In this document: positions 18,075 through 28,136 of the stretch, piece after piece | Layout: each line of letters starts with the position of its first letter | Position numbering within the stretch: position 1 is the stretch's first letter | Origin: Phallusia fumigata | Taxonomy: Eukaryota; Chordata; Ascidiacea; Phlebobranchia; Ascidiidae | DNA: 37,060 nt | Assembly (NCBI GenBank): GCA_008931825.1 | Contig: QXVZ01019486.1 | Coordinates: 1 to 37,060, forward strand | Direction: 5' to 3' | Program-made: the position numbers and the translations under genes | The notes under the pieces: model-generated | What the model saw: the letters and a program-made list of their open reading frames with translations, nothing else | Databases searched by the model: none | What the model was told of the DNA's origin: nothing

Positions 18075-20335
18075 ATGTCAGGGCTTGGTTTACCAGGTAC
18101 ACTGCCGCAATCAATAAAAGGAATGCAATTCGGCAACTCAACAGATTTCTTTAACCCGTATTTGTTTGATGCACGTCTTAATCTCTCTCAATCCCAGTGG
18201 CAAACGCCTTTATTTCTTCCCAATCTTTTACCTTTCGGGTCGCTTTCTACTCAAATACAAAACATGAATGGATATCAAAAGGCCACGAAGACAACGCCTG
18301 GCAACCTGGATTTTAACAAACATCAAAGCCGAAAACTGGGAGGTTTACTCCAGAACACAAAGTCGAAAAAACTGTGCCATAAACCAACGAATCACCAAAA
18401 CGACTTGGAGAACAGTAGCAATAAAATTCCTTGCACAATTTGTGACTTGAACCCGAAACTTGGCTGCAGCGAACATGAGATGAATTACCAGCAACCTACA
18501 TTGGCGGACAAAAATATTGAAGCAATTTCGAAACTGGACAGGCACCAAACTGATTTTAAAACAAATCAACTTTTTCCACGGTTCACTGGAGTAAAAGGAA
18601 ACCTCTTAATGTGGCCGAATCCAGCTGCAAATTTGCTTGGAACGTACCCGTGGATGGCCCTCAGTCAGTTGATGATCAGTTCCCAGATAATGGCGAACAA
18701 GATAAACTCGTGCGGCGGCTCCAAAATCATGACGCCGCCAAAAGATCTGTTTGAACCAAACGCGGTGAAGAGACCGTTTGATGACTGCGTTCAATTCGGA
18801 AAACAATTTTCGGGTATCCCTTCCCCAACTAACGCCGGCTTTGCGCAATATGCAAAACGCCAAAGGATGGATTTGGAACATCTTATTAACCTAGAGAAAA
18901 ATGTAAATAGGTTGCAAAGTTATCATCCAAACCATCAATCCCCTTTGACAACTTCAGCATCAATACACCAAATCAATGCTGGGAGCCATAATTGCATGCA
19001 ATTTAGTCCAAACACACAGACCTCTATATCTCACTCCAACACACCGACAGAAGTTTCGCTGCCGAAAAAAGAAGTTGTTGCCGACGATCTTTCCAACTTG
19101 ACAGCTGATAAGTTGGCCAACGGCAAGTTTTGCAACGCGAGGTTGCAAAAGGTGTTTGCCGGAAAATCGTCTTCGAATTGTCGCCCGGGGATGAGCAAAG
19201 AGAAGAAAGCGCACCGCTGCATGTATTGCGGTAAACTTTATTCGCGAAAGTATGGCTTAAAAATCCACATCCGAACCCACACCGGCTACAAACCGTTAAA
19301 GTGCAAGGTGGGTTATATTGCTTTTTGCACACTTTCATATGCCAAACAGTATGTTAACCGGGACAATGTAATGATGAATTTAATACTAAACATTGCTAAA
19401 CAAATATAGTGCAAAGTTATGATTGCTAATAAAAGGGGTCAACTTTAAACCAAAAGCTATTGTTTCTTTAAATTACTAATGTTTCCTTATCATAATTAAA
19501 TAATTCAAACAAGGGATATATTATTGCAACTAAATGTTATTGTAGAATTAGGATCCAATGACGGTATTCGCTGCAATCGCCTTTTTCGTTATTTTGTTTG
19601 GTTGTGTTTGTTTTCTCTTAAACAAAAAAAATCTGTATCGATTTTCCCAGCATTTTTTAAAAAGTGCTCGCGAAACTGTGACACTGCAGGAAGCTAAGTA
19701 GCCTGTTAAAAATTGAAAAGTCGCATCGCCCCTTTGGCTGAAAAGATTATTCTGGCCCAGAAGTTGGTTCACACGAACGCTTAAAACCCAGGTTGTGAAC
19801 GCTTTTTGCTGCCTTAATTTATTGTGTACAGGGCCTCTAATTTCGGGCCCTTATAACACTTGCAAAATTATTTGGAAGTAAAAATTGAAGATTTTTAAAG
19901 ATAAAAATTGTTATTGAACAAAAAAATGTTGACATAAGCCAGTGTTGTTCGTAAACAGTCCTTCAGTCAAATGGTCCTTTGTAACTTTCATGCCCCGGAA
20001 CAACGTACCTACTGGACCAAACCATCATAGGTCATGACTGTGGGTGACGTACATTTTGGTGCCGATAACAGACCTAGACACTTAAAATGCTAATCTTTGT
20101 TTTGCAGGTTTGCGGTCGACCTTTCGGGGATCCCAGCAACTTAAACAAGCACGTACGCCTTCACGCAGAAGGGGAAACCCCGTACAGATGTGAATTTTGC
20201 GGCAAAGTTCTGGTGAGACGCCGAGACCTCGAAAGACACATTAAATCTCGCCATCCCGAACAATGTCATCCCTTATATGCCGAGACTGACATTCTTTGTC
20301 CTCCGGCCGATCCAAGGCTGTGGACAAAAAGTTAA
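18075..20335 (+). CDS. Prdm13: Prdm13-type C2H2 zinc-finger protein
   Basis: This is a nuclear zinc-finger regulator. In vertebrates PRDM13 acts in dorsal neural tube, retina and cerebellar neuron specification. Two exons are clear, 18075-19307 and 20108-20335, joined in phase 0 inside the second finger, for 486 residues from the ATG at 18075. Residues 1-380 are low-complexity, rich in Asn, Gln, Ser and Lys, with a short Cys cluster (CTICDLNPKLGC). Finger 1 begins at Cys382 (CMYCGKLYSRKYGLKIH); finger 2 covers 410-430 (CKVCGRPFGDPSNLNKH); finger 3 covers 439-460 (CEFCGKVLVRRRDLERH, with H-X4-H). These and their linkers match the C-terminal finger array of PRDM13 almost residue for residue. 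The N-terminal PR/SET domain and first finger of vertebrate PRDM13 are not visible upstream. Open frame past 19307 is intron read-through. The start is uncertain because the frame stays open upstream to the acceptor at 18044. Confidence 0.88.
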
Positions 20336-20726
20336 CTTAATCCTCCAAAAAAGTTTTGCCCAATTTTCATAAACTCCTCATAGTTTAGTTGATTTTTACC
20401 TTAGGTCTAGAGAAACCACCGTTAACCAATTTCCTTAATCTACGGCATAATGCGAGGTCATATTTTTTTACGCGCAACATAACACCGTTTAATTGATAAC
20501 TATGCTGTCAAGGATCGACGAATTGGACAGCTTCATTCTGTTCCTAAAAATCCTATGGTTACATTTTGCCACTTAAAGAATTTATTGTTTGTTTTTAGTG
20601 TTAAGCGGTAGCACAAACAAGTCTTGCAGGATCTGACTCCGTTTCTTGCCGCAAAAATCCTCGTTGTGTGTCCTTTTTTCCATTTTGCACGTATTACTTC
20701 GAGTCCACCATTACACGACATTCAAA

Positions 20727-20732
20727 AATAAA
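20727..20732 (+). terminator. poly(A) signal candidate for Prdm13
   Basis: An AATAAA lies about 390 bases after the Prdm13 stop codon and is repeated in the second copy near 21405. It is the first canonical signal seen downstream on the coding strand. Use is inferred. Confidence 0.45.
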
Positions 20733-20869
20733 ATGGCGCACATTGATCTGGTTGTCGAAAATTAGTAGTGACAGAGGGGGAGGGGTGTCTTAAACTAAAC
20801 AACCAAAACAAAAACAAAAACGTTAACTGATTTCACAGAGAGGGAGACCGATTGTTTTACCACCTAAAN

Positions 20870-21010
20870 TTCTGCGGCAAAGTTCTGGTGAGACGTCGAG
20901 ACCTCGAAAGACACATTAAATCTCGCCATCCCGAACAATGTCATCCCTTGTATGCCGAGACTGACATTCTTTGTCCTCCGGCCGATCCAAGGCTATGGAC
21001 AAAAAGTTAA
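20870..21010 (+). pseudogene. allelic fragment of the last Prdm13 exon
   Basis: This 47-codon piece (46 residues plus stop) encodes the same finger-3 and C-terminal sequence as 20195-20335, from FCGKVLVRRRDLERH to LWTKS. It starts directly at n20869 with no acceptor or upstream fingers. Its four nucleotide differences (TTT/TTC, CGC/CGT, TTA/TTG, CTG/CTA) are all synonymous. It is best read as the other haplotype's end of the same exon, not a separate gene. Confidence 0.85.
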
Positions 21011-21768
21011 CTTGAATGCTGCAAAAACGTTTTGCCTAATTTTCATAAGCTCTTCATAGTTTAGTTGATTTTTACCTTAGGTCTAGAGAAACCACCGTTA
21101 ACCAATTACCTTAATCTACGGCATAATGCGAGGTCACATTTTTTTACGCACAACATAACACCGTTTAATTGATAACTATGCTGTCAAGGATCGACGAATT
21201 GGACAGCTTGTCATTCTGTTCCTAAAAATCCTATGGTTACATTTTGCCACTTAAAGAATTCATTGTTTGTTTTTAGTGTTAAGCGGTAGCACAAAAAAGT
21301 CTTGCAGGATCTGACTCCGTTTCTTGCCGCAAAAATCCTCGTTGTGTGTCCTTTTTTCCATTTTGCACGTATTACTTCGAGTCCACCATTACACGACATT
21401 CAAAAATAAAATGGCGCACATTGATCTGGTTGTCGAAAATTAGTAGTGACAGAGGGGGAGGGGTGTCTTAAACTAAACAACCAAAACAAAAACAAAAACG
21501 TTAACTGATTTCACAGAGAGGGAGACCGATTGTTTTACCACCTAAAATAGGGCTTGTAACGACACAGAAACACCTTCTGATTTAACCGACTATTGACATT
21601 CAATCACGCCAATTTAAAAAACTACAGTTGAAAAGACAAAATACAATACACAGTAAAATATAATAACACAAAAAATGGAAAAATACATTAATTATTGTGA
21701 GACGCTTTATTATTTTAATTTTTATTTAGCAATCAAAGGTATGTAAATTGTCTTCCTAGTACGCAAGG

Positions 21769-21867
21769 ATGGCAGTTTACGGTAAGCAGCAAAAATCAAG
21801 TGCGGTACGCCCTTTGCAGCGAGGTACGTGGTACACACAACTAAATACATACCGTACCGTACTGCCA
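21769..21867. repeat. ~100-bp foldback repeat
   Basis: The left end reads ATGGCAGTTTACGGTA and the right end TACCGTACTGCCAT, which are imperfect reverse complements. GGTAC/GTACC motifs recur between them. This resembles a miniature inverted-repeat element or a hairpin-forming remnant. I could not identify a target duplication. Confidence 0.4.
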
Positions 21868-22226
21868 TTTTAGCTAGTGCGGGATCGCTAACTGTTAAAA
21901 ATAAAGGTGAAACTTCAGTGCTTCAAAATACAGTTTTCGAGGTTTTTAGTTTCTAGTTCAAGTCGGTATCCTTAGGTCTAGTCAAAAACAAAGATGAGGG
22001 TGGAGTGACATACCTATTGTACAGCTTTGAAGATTTTTATCCACTGGTAACCTACCTTAATTTATTAGGAAACTGGGGGGGGGGAGTGGCTCCCGTTCCA
22101 TTTTTTTGGGTGTAGTAAGCATATGTTTTTTTAACAGCAGACTACAAATAGTACCAGGAACTCGAATGTTCGGGATACTGACCATTGTGTTTAAAATCGA
22201 TACAAATGTCAGGTGATCGAACTAAA

Positions 22227-22475
22227 ACAAGGGTCGGCAACATTTCCCACGGGCCACAGCCGAGAGCATCTCACCCACCTTGCACTACTTTTTTCCTCGG
22301 AACAAAAACATTTATTCATGTATGCGCCTCGATGAAGTTCAACACGGCGAGTTACAGCTTTATTCTCACCCATAAAATACAATATTTTATGGTAGTTTTT
22401 TTGTAAGTAGACAACTTGTAAATGGGATATGAGAAAGATGATTTTGGCTGGCGGTCCGACGATTGCCGACCCCAG
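22227..22475. mobile_element. probable short hAT-type non-autonomous element
   Basis: The left end has AAGGGTCGGCAAC followed by a GGGCCAC motif, and the right end has GATTGCCGACCCCAG. These form a terminal inverted repeat around GGGTCGGCAA, the pattern common in hAT elements. No clear 8-bp target duplication was found, so the borders are approximate. There is no transposase frame. Confidence 0.45.
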
Positions 22476-22792
22476 GTTCCACTACATTCACTACGCCATC
22501 TTTGCAATCACAATTGCTGTAGTTCTGAAGTTAAGCATACGTTTATTGCACATGCCAAATTACAACGAAACAAAGAACATTTAGACAGAAACACTATATC
22601 CCACTTGATATTGCTACATAAAAACATTTTCGAAATTCATACATGTTAGCAAATATAAGAGTTAACCACCAAACAGGAAAACAAATTAGGTCAATTTGCA
22701 ACATTGTTGTTTGATTGAGTGGTTTACCAGCAAAGTAAAATAAAAATGTGTCATATTTTCACAGTTAACCGGTCAAAACCATCATGGTCGCT

Positions 22793-25700
22793 TTAACATA
22801 AATCAAATTCTTCCATGGCATTACTGGAATTTGTAGGAGGTGGTATAGCATTAGGTGTAATATTAAGATTACTTGAGACCAGCTCTGAATCAGTAACAGT
22901 GGGCACTGATGCCTGCAAGGAGGCCATTTTATCAGCCATGTTGTCAAACTGTTCTGAAAGCTGTGCCATATTTTGTTTGTTTTGGCCTGTGGAATAATTA
23001 CGCTTTTGCTGAGAACTAGACTCAGTATATCCTTGAACATGTAAAGACCTGGCTAGTTTTGCATATGCTGTGTCCATGTATTTAAACAGGGGCATGTTAA
23101 GCAGCTGGGCAGCCTTTTCTTCATTTCGTTCATCAAAGGCTTCAATGAGATTCTGTAGTGCTTGGTATTCCTCACTTTCACCAAAACCAACAATACTATC
23201 ACATGCATCGAAAATACTTTGTTCTGCTCGTACCTACAACCCAAAAAAGTTTGACATGTTTGGCCAAGCATGGGTGTTAAAGTAAACTTTACCACCGCTA
23301 ATGTTTAGTCTTACCTGGTCACCCATGTGAAGATGAACAAGGACAAGGGCACAAGTTAATCTGCTTCCAGCACCATGATCACCACCTTGAACTTGGCTCA
23401 ACAACTGTTTTTCGTGAGTAATTGACTTTACAGCTTCACTCAACTTGTTCAGTTTAACCTATGGAGTTGCCAAAATAAAAAGGAAAAATTAATTTAAGCA
23501 TATCTTATAAAATTTTTAAGGATTGATGTAGTTCCAGTTTTGCAGCAAATCTCCTTAAACTGATTTCATGCAAGAAACCTTCTCGTCAAAAGTTAAGCAG
23601 TCAAAGTCCTTGTCACGCCACAGAGTTCAATTGTAGTAACACAGCGGTCGGCAAACTTTTTTGACGAAGGCCCAAATTCTCCATTTAATCTTAACTGGAG
23701 GCCCACACAGCAATAAAACGTTCCGTACAAACTAATAACTGAGACAAGTTCGTTTCATAAAATGCATTGAAAATGTCTCTTAACACTAATCAATCTTTTT
23801 TTTGTATAAAACCACATTATTAGTTGTTAAAATTTGCCAATTAAATTCATGTCGAGTACACTTTACTTTGCTATTCATGTGTTCCAGAACTTGCCTGTTC
23901 CATCACAATTCATTTGTTACATAACAATTATTTTTGTTGTGTCAAATAACTATTGTTTGTTTTATCACCAAACATTCCTACATGACATTTTTTGTAATGT
24001 CAAATCATCACCGTTTACATGTGGTGTAATGGAGTGCGGCTCCGGGTTTTGGCCCCACCATCGCGTCAGGATCCAGCTCCTATACACCACGCGGCCCACA
24101 TAAGCAAGGTTTGCGCGGCCCACTAAAAAGTACTAGGCGGCCCACAATTGGGCCGCAGCCCACAGTTTGCCGACCACTGTAGTAACACAACATACTTGGA
24201 TCATATGCCAAAGAATTTTTATTCATTCATAGACAATGGTGTGTGCTATTTGTTTCCAAACCAAAACCCTTTAACTCAGCATTAACTTTGCCTGGGGTAT
24301 TGTACCAAAAAATGTAAAACATACCTGCAATCTGGCCACCTTGCCAACTAATTCAGCTGCAGAGCGATAACGGCTTTCATCTTCGTTCTCATATATTTGT
24401 GCAGCCTTCATGTAAGAACTAATGGCCCAATCTGGATGCGTCAATTCAACAATTTTTCCTGCCCTATCAAGACACATTGCTGCTGTGTCTGGTGTTCCAT
24501 CTTCAAGGTATAACTCTGAAGCATGGTCGAAATGTGCAAGAGCTAAAAAATAGTTTTTTTTATAATTTCACTTGGATGTGTAGGTCAATGTTAAACAAAA
24601 TGCATACAGCTTAAACCATGTACAAGTACCAAAAATGTTAACATGCCACATAACCTAACCTTTTGAAAAATCTTTCATATCCTTGTAAACCTGTGCAGCC
24701 TCCTCATAAGCTTTTCCAGCATGAAATCTAGATTGATTTCTGTAATGGGAGTCAGCTAGTTTCAGAAATGTTGATGAAGCTTTCTCATAAGATCTGGAAA
24801 TCAAACCTTTAATTAATTTTTTATTTTTTTACACTAGTGAAGCTTAAAGATAGTTAAGAACATAGGCATCGGCACTTTGGGCAGGAACGGCTACTTGGCC
24901 CCTTGGAATCCCGAAAATGCAATGAATGAATACATACATATTATAAATGTAGATGATGATGTGTGTATGTGTTCATAAAGATTTGCCCCTATCACTTTTA
25001 GGATGTTGGTTATAATCCTTTCATTTATCTGGTTTTTTCCACAGCAAGAGACTTAAGTGTCTCCCCCTTACTTTCCACAAAAAGAGACTTAAGTGACAGA
25101 CATATTTTAAAAAAAAACTAATTTTCAAACACAAATCATTACAGCAGTTTTATTTCAGATAAATAAGTGACAAAAAAAAAAACACCAACATTCAAAAGAA
25201 AAGAAACCATGTGATCAACATAGGTTGATATAAATACTGGAGAAAAGAGTGAGACAGAGCAAGACCCACAAATCTTGTAGAAAAATAAGGCTTTTGGGGT
25301 TAAGATAGGAAATGTTAAAAATCGCGCATTAGATTAGGGTGAACCTAAAAACACAATAGCGGTACAAAGCTAAACACTGCAGTGCACAGCTGCAAAATTC
25401 AGCACAATGCTGCATATACAAAGTGGTCCTGTGATACCAAACACATACACAGTATTTGAAGGCACGTACCTACAACCCAAAAATGTTAGGGTAACACCAA
25501 AAACACAAATACAAAAAATTAACCTTAACCACAGGAAGTACAGAAATAATGAAAAAAGGAAAATTTTGTGCATTTCAAGATGGATAGTTACCATAAGTAA
25601 AACAACAACAAAATTAGCAACAGCTTTTTCGTTTTTCTGCATTAAATATTATCCCCAAACGACTTGCAACAAAAATGAATTACCTGGCATTTTTGTACAG

Positions 25701-25826
25701 AATTCCAGCCTTTTGAAAACATGAAGCAGCGCTGTCGTAGTCCGGCCTCCATTTAAAAAATCCGGTTTTTAAATGTTTTTCTGCTTCTTCAACCAACTTG
25801 TCAGCCTCAAGAGTTTTGGCACTCAT
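22793..25826 (-). CDS. NAPG: gamma-SNAP (NSF attachment protein gamma), 5 exons
   Basis: Gamma-SNAP is a cytosolic adaptor that links NSF to SNARE complexes during membrane fusion. Exons on the minus strand: 25826-25684, 24793-24660, 24542-24325, 23458-23315, 23233-22793, all with AG/GT borders and matching phases, giving 359 residues. The N-terminus MSAKTLEADKLVEEAEKHLK continues into TGFFKWRPDYDSAA, matching human NAPG. Family signatures follow in order: FHAGKAYEEAA, GTPDTAA, a vertebrate-like CALVLVHLH segment, and NMPLFKYMDTAYAKL near the C-terminus. The chain is the usual alpha-solenoid of TPR-like helical pairs. The tail after that is longer than in the human protein (312 residues), Ser/Gln/Asn-rich, and ends MEEFDLC. 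The ATG at 25826 is the only start in register with the conserved N-terminus. Nothing looks broken. Confidence 0.95.
23642..24179. mobile_element. hAT-type non-autonomous transposon with 8-bp TSD
   Basis: The element begins CAGCGGTCGGCAAACT and ends AGTTTGCCGACCACTG, terminal inverted repeats of about 16 bp with one mismatch. It is flanked on both sides by TAGTAACA (23634-23641 and 24180-24187), the 8-bp target duplication typical of hAT superfamily transposition. The inside is 538 bp, with GGCCCAC-type motifs near both ends and no transposase frame, so it would depend on an enzyme made elsewhere. It lies in the NAPG intron between exons 3 and 4. Confidence 0.88.
24794..25683. other. NAPG intron 1, no feature beyond simple AT-rich DNA
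   Basis: This 890-base intron contains two related phrases around 'gagacttaagtg' (25040-25095) and a 19-base match to the NAPG exon-5 boundary at about 25466-25484. Open frames on both strands around 25370-25724 lack motifs. I see no exon. Confidence 0.5.
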
Positions 25827-26106
25827 TTTGTTTGGCAGTATAGATCTCTACAATCCTTAAGCTAAAAGTTGCCTAACCAGCCGGCAGCGGTGAAGTTCCT
25901 TGTTCTAATTATTACCACCCAAGAGCTACAGCGGCACATGAACCCAAAAAAATTACAGTAACAGTTTGTAGTTAAATTTGTATTTACAACAAACCACAAA
26001 CAACTTGTCAAAACTTGTGACGCATTTTTCGTTGATTTTTGTTGTTTTGATAAATTATGATTTCTATAGATGACGATGTGATGTTTATAACCAGGGAGTC
26101 GAACCG

Positions 26107-26268
26107 CTTGTTATATGGGTTCAGGTTCGGTTCGGGTTCGCTATTTTTTGTTTTTAGACGTTCGGGTTCGGTTCCGGTTTTACGAAAAAATATTTTACTG
26201 TTCGGGTTTAGTTCCGGTTCGGGCAAATTAACCGGTCCGAACCGGTTTGCGGTTTTTGAACCGGTTTA
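26107..26268. repeat. TTCGGG/CCGGTT-rich degenerate repeat
   Basis: Short units of the form GGTTCGGGTTCGG and GGTTCCGGTT recur irregularly for about 160 bases just upstream of the NAPG start (which is on the minus strand). This is a degenerate simple repeat. Open frames here (26008-26269, both strands) are by-products of the repeat. Confidence 0.7.
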
Positions 26269-26495
26269 AATGCCCCTTCAGTTTAACTTTTGTTCTAGAT
26301 ACTTCCGGTCTTGCTGCACCACCACTAACGCCAACATTCAAGTTCCTTGAATTTACCTAACTGACTTATGCGCTGCAAAAACCTGAAATAAACAAGAAAC
26401 AATATTTTATTACAATATTCTCTTTCAACGCTAACTGGTGTAGCNGCACGCTGTTTGGTCTGGCACATAAAACCGCATTGATTTGTTTTTTACAG

Positions 26496-26594
26496 AGGAC
26501 TTGCTTCCTTTCAACCTTCCTGCAGTCAAGTTGAGTTTATTTCTTTTTGTGAAAGGAATCATTGTGACATAATACCTAAATCAATCACCATCAG
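26496..26594 (+). other. possible spliced exon, unrecognised
   Basis: A 99-base segment lies between a pyrimidine-rich acceptor (TTTTTTACAG) and a near-consensus donor (CAG|GTAAGA). One frame is open throughout but shows no known motif. It may be a 5' UTR exon of a + strand transcript divergent from NAPG, or chance. Confidence 0.3.
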
Positions 26595-26622
26595 GTAAGA
26601 AGGTGTACAAGGTTAAAACAAT

Positions 26623-26886
26623 ATGAGGCGAGAAAAAATTAAGGACACATCTCGTGGACCGTTATGTGACGATGACAGGGCCTCACAAGAGAGTGGATCT
26701 GACGCATCATGCGAAACACGACTGGGGAATATTGGTAGGACAAGAAGAGAGGGCCTTGGAAGTCAACTGTCCCTGATGGGGAAAGAGGGTGATGAGGTTC
26801 TTAAGGAAAACAAACAATCGAAAGGAACTTTGTCGGATGGTTTGGGCGCCAAAAAAAAAACATTCATAAAATACAACTTTTCATAA
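26623..26886 (+). CDS. hypothetical 87-codon frame, unrecognised
   Basis: An ATG at 26623 opens a charged, Ser/Gly/Lys-rich, probably disordered peptide starting MRREKIKDTSRG. I do not recognise it. It lies in divergent orientation from NAPG about 800 bases away. A GAGG|GTGATG donor near 26790 would join it in frame (GCT, Ala) to the exon-like segment at 27579. Whether this is a gene cannot be decided from the sequence. Confidence 0.25.
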   Translation: MRREKIKDTSRGPLCDDDRASQESGSDASCETRLGNIGRTRREGLGSQLSLMGKEGDEVLKENKQSKGTLSDGLGAKKKTFIKYNFS

Positions 26887-27116
26887 CATTTTCAATATTG
26901 TTAAAACCCTCAACACTAAACATTATTTTACTGCAAGTAACCTGTGTTAACAGCTCTCATTTTAATATTGACACATTTCCATTTCGCATAAAGTTTCGCA
27001 AGGGTTGGTGGCCTAAATTCACCGCATCCGTAATGTGTGACGTATTATCAGCCATCCTTAGACCACATCGTGCCAATAAATGTCAAAATGGTAATGATTT
27101 CGCATGACATATTGGT

Positions 27117-27500
27117 GACGTTACTATGTTTGATGTTTATTACATGTTAAGGTCACCTGATAGGGTCGTAACATTTGGTCACCACACGGGCTGCAAATAA
27201 ACGGCATAATATGTCCTACGTTTTACTGTATTCGCAGAAATATGGACGTCTCCGCTCCAAAAATGCAATCTTTATACAGCAAGGGCATTAAAGGAACCAT
27301 ACATTTGAAAATATTGATGTTCATTACACGTTAAGGGCACCTAACAGGGTGGAAGCATTGGGTCACCACACGGACTGCAAATAAACGACATAATATGTAC
27401 TACGGTTTGCTTTGTATTCGCAGAAATATGGAAAAGTTACCACACGGGCTGCAAATAGATGCCATTTTATGTCCTACGTTTTCCAAGTGCCTGTGTGGTG
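27117..27500. repeat. direct repeat, two long and one partial copy (~200-bp spacing)
   Basis: Copy 1 at about 27117-27247, copy 2 at about 27318-27431 and a partial copy at about 27433-27482 share phrases such as GTCACCACACGG, CTGCAAATAAACG and CGCAGAAATATGG. They are diverged by about 10-15 percent. I do not recognise a known element. Confidence 0.7.
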
Positions 27501-27578
27501 ACTACATTATTATGGGTCCCCTTCCTAAAGTTTTTTTTTTCTGTTTTTTTCTACCCTGAGTTTGTCCATGTCATTTAG

Positions 27579-27678
27579 CTATAAAATGCTCGGTGGATGT
27601 GGATAAAACTTTCACAGCTGGTAGATATGATCTTGTAGCTGTGCCCTCGGTTTCATTTGACCCCACAGCCCCAAAAGG
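27579..27678 (+). CDS. possible orphan coding exon, unrecognised
   Basis: After a long pyrimidine tract and TCATTTAG there is a 100-base frame reading IKCSVDVDKTFTAGRYDLVA, then VPSVSFDPTAPK, followed by an AGG|GTAAAA donor. The peptide looks like an ordinary globular protein strand. I cannot assign it to a family. No clear partner exon follows before the convergent CRYL1 gene. It may belong to a gene whose other exons are lost at nearby joins, or be a fragment. Confidence 0.35.
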
Positions 27679-28136
27679 GTAAAACGTTTTGCATGCTTGC
27701 AAACACCACAAACGAAAAGTGATCTGTGATCATGTAGTTACATAAGTGAAACTGATTTAAGGATTGAATTTCCAAAATTAAAGAGTCAAACCAAAAACAT
27801 TACAGGTAAAATATGTGACATTGGTTACATTTAGTTGGGACAAAATGGTGAATTTTCATTGGTAAATGTAGAAACAAAACATAAAAATCAGTTAGCATGG
27901 ACCTCCAGAACAGAACAGTTCAACTAAATTGAATCAAAGTCTATGATCTACCAAACGTGTAGCAACCAAATAGAAAGGAACTTTGTCAATAAACTCCAAT
28001 AAAATTACAGGCGAAGCTCAAATTAGGATATACACACAGCCCAATTAGGTTTTAAAAAAAATCACATAAAATTAGCAATGTAGAATCGAATTAAATTATT
28101 GCACATTGGCTTCTGTTGAAATGAGTTATTATCACA

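Larger units (their letters stand above)
20195..21546. repeat. join duplication at n20869 covering the Prdm13 3' end
   Basis: Bases 20195-20868 and 20870-21546 are direct copies separated by one n. They include the last 47 codons of Prdm13, its 3' UTR and downstream DNA. Differences are scattered and mostly outside the codons, as expected of two alleles. Confidence 0.92.
21547..22792. other. intergenic region between Prdm13 and NAPG 3' ends
   Basis: No gene is supported. The region holds a small foldback repeat near 21769-21867, a run of ten G around 22076, and a probable small hAT-type element at about 22227-22475. Prdm13 (+) and NAPG (-) converge on this region. Confidence 0.6.

Noticed and set aside
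19308..19409. Extension of the Prdm13 frame beyond the second finger's first half.
   Set aside because: The frame crosses a GT donor and breaks the C2H2 finger. The finger is completed exactly by the exon at 20108, so the extension is intron.
26085..26115. A T-arm-like GGTTCGACTCCC on the minus strand suggesting a tRNA or tRNA-derived SINE.
   Set aside because: No A box, anticodon stem or acceptor pairing could be built around it, and it lies beside a TTCGG-rich repeat that generates such strings.
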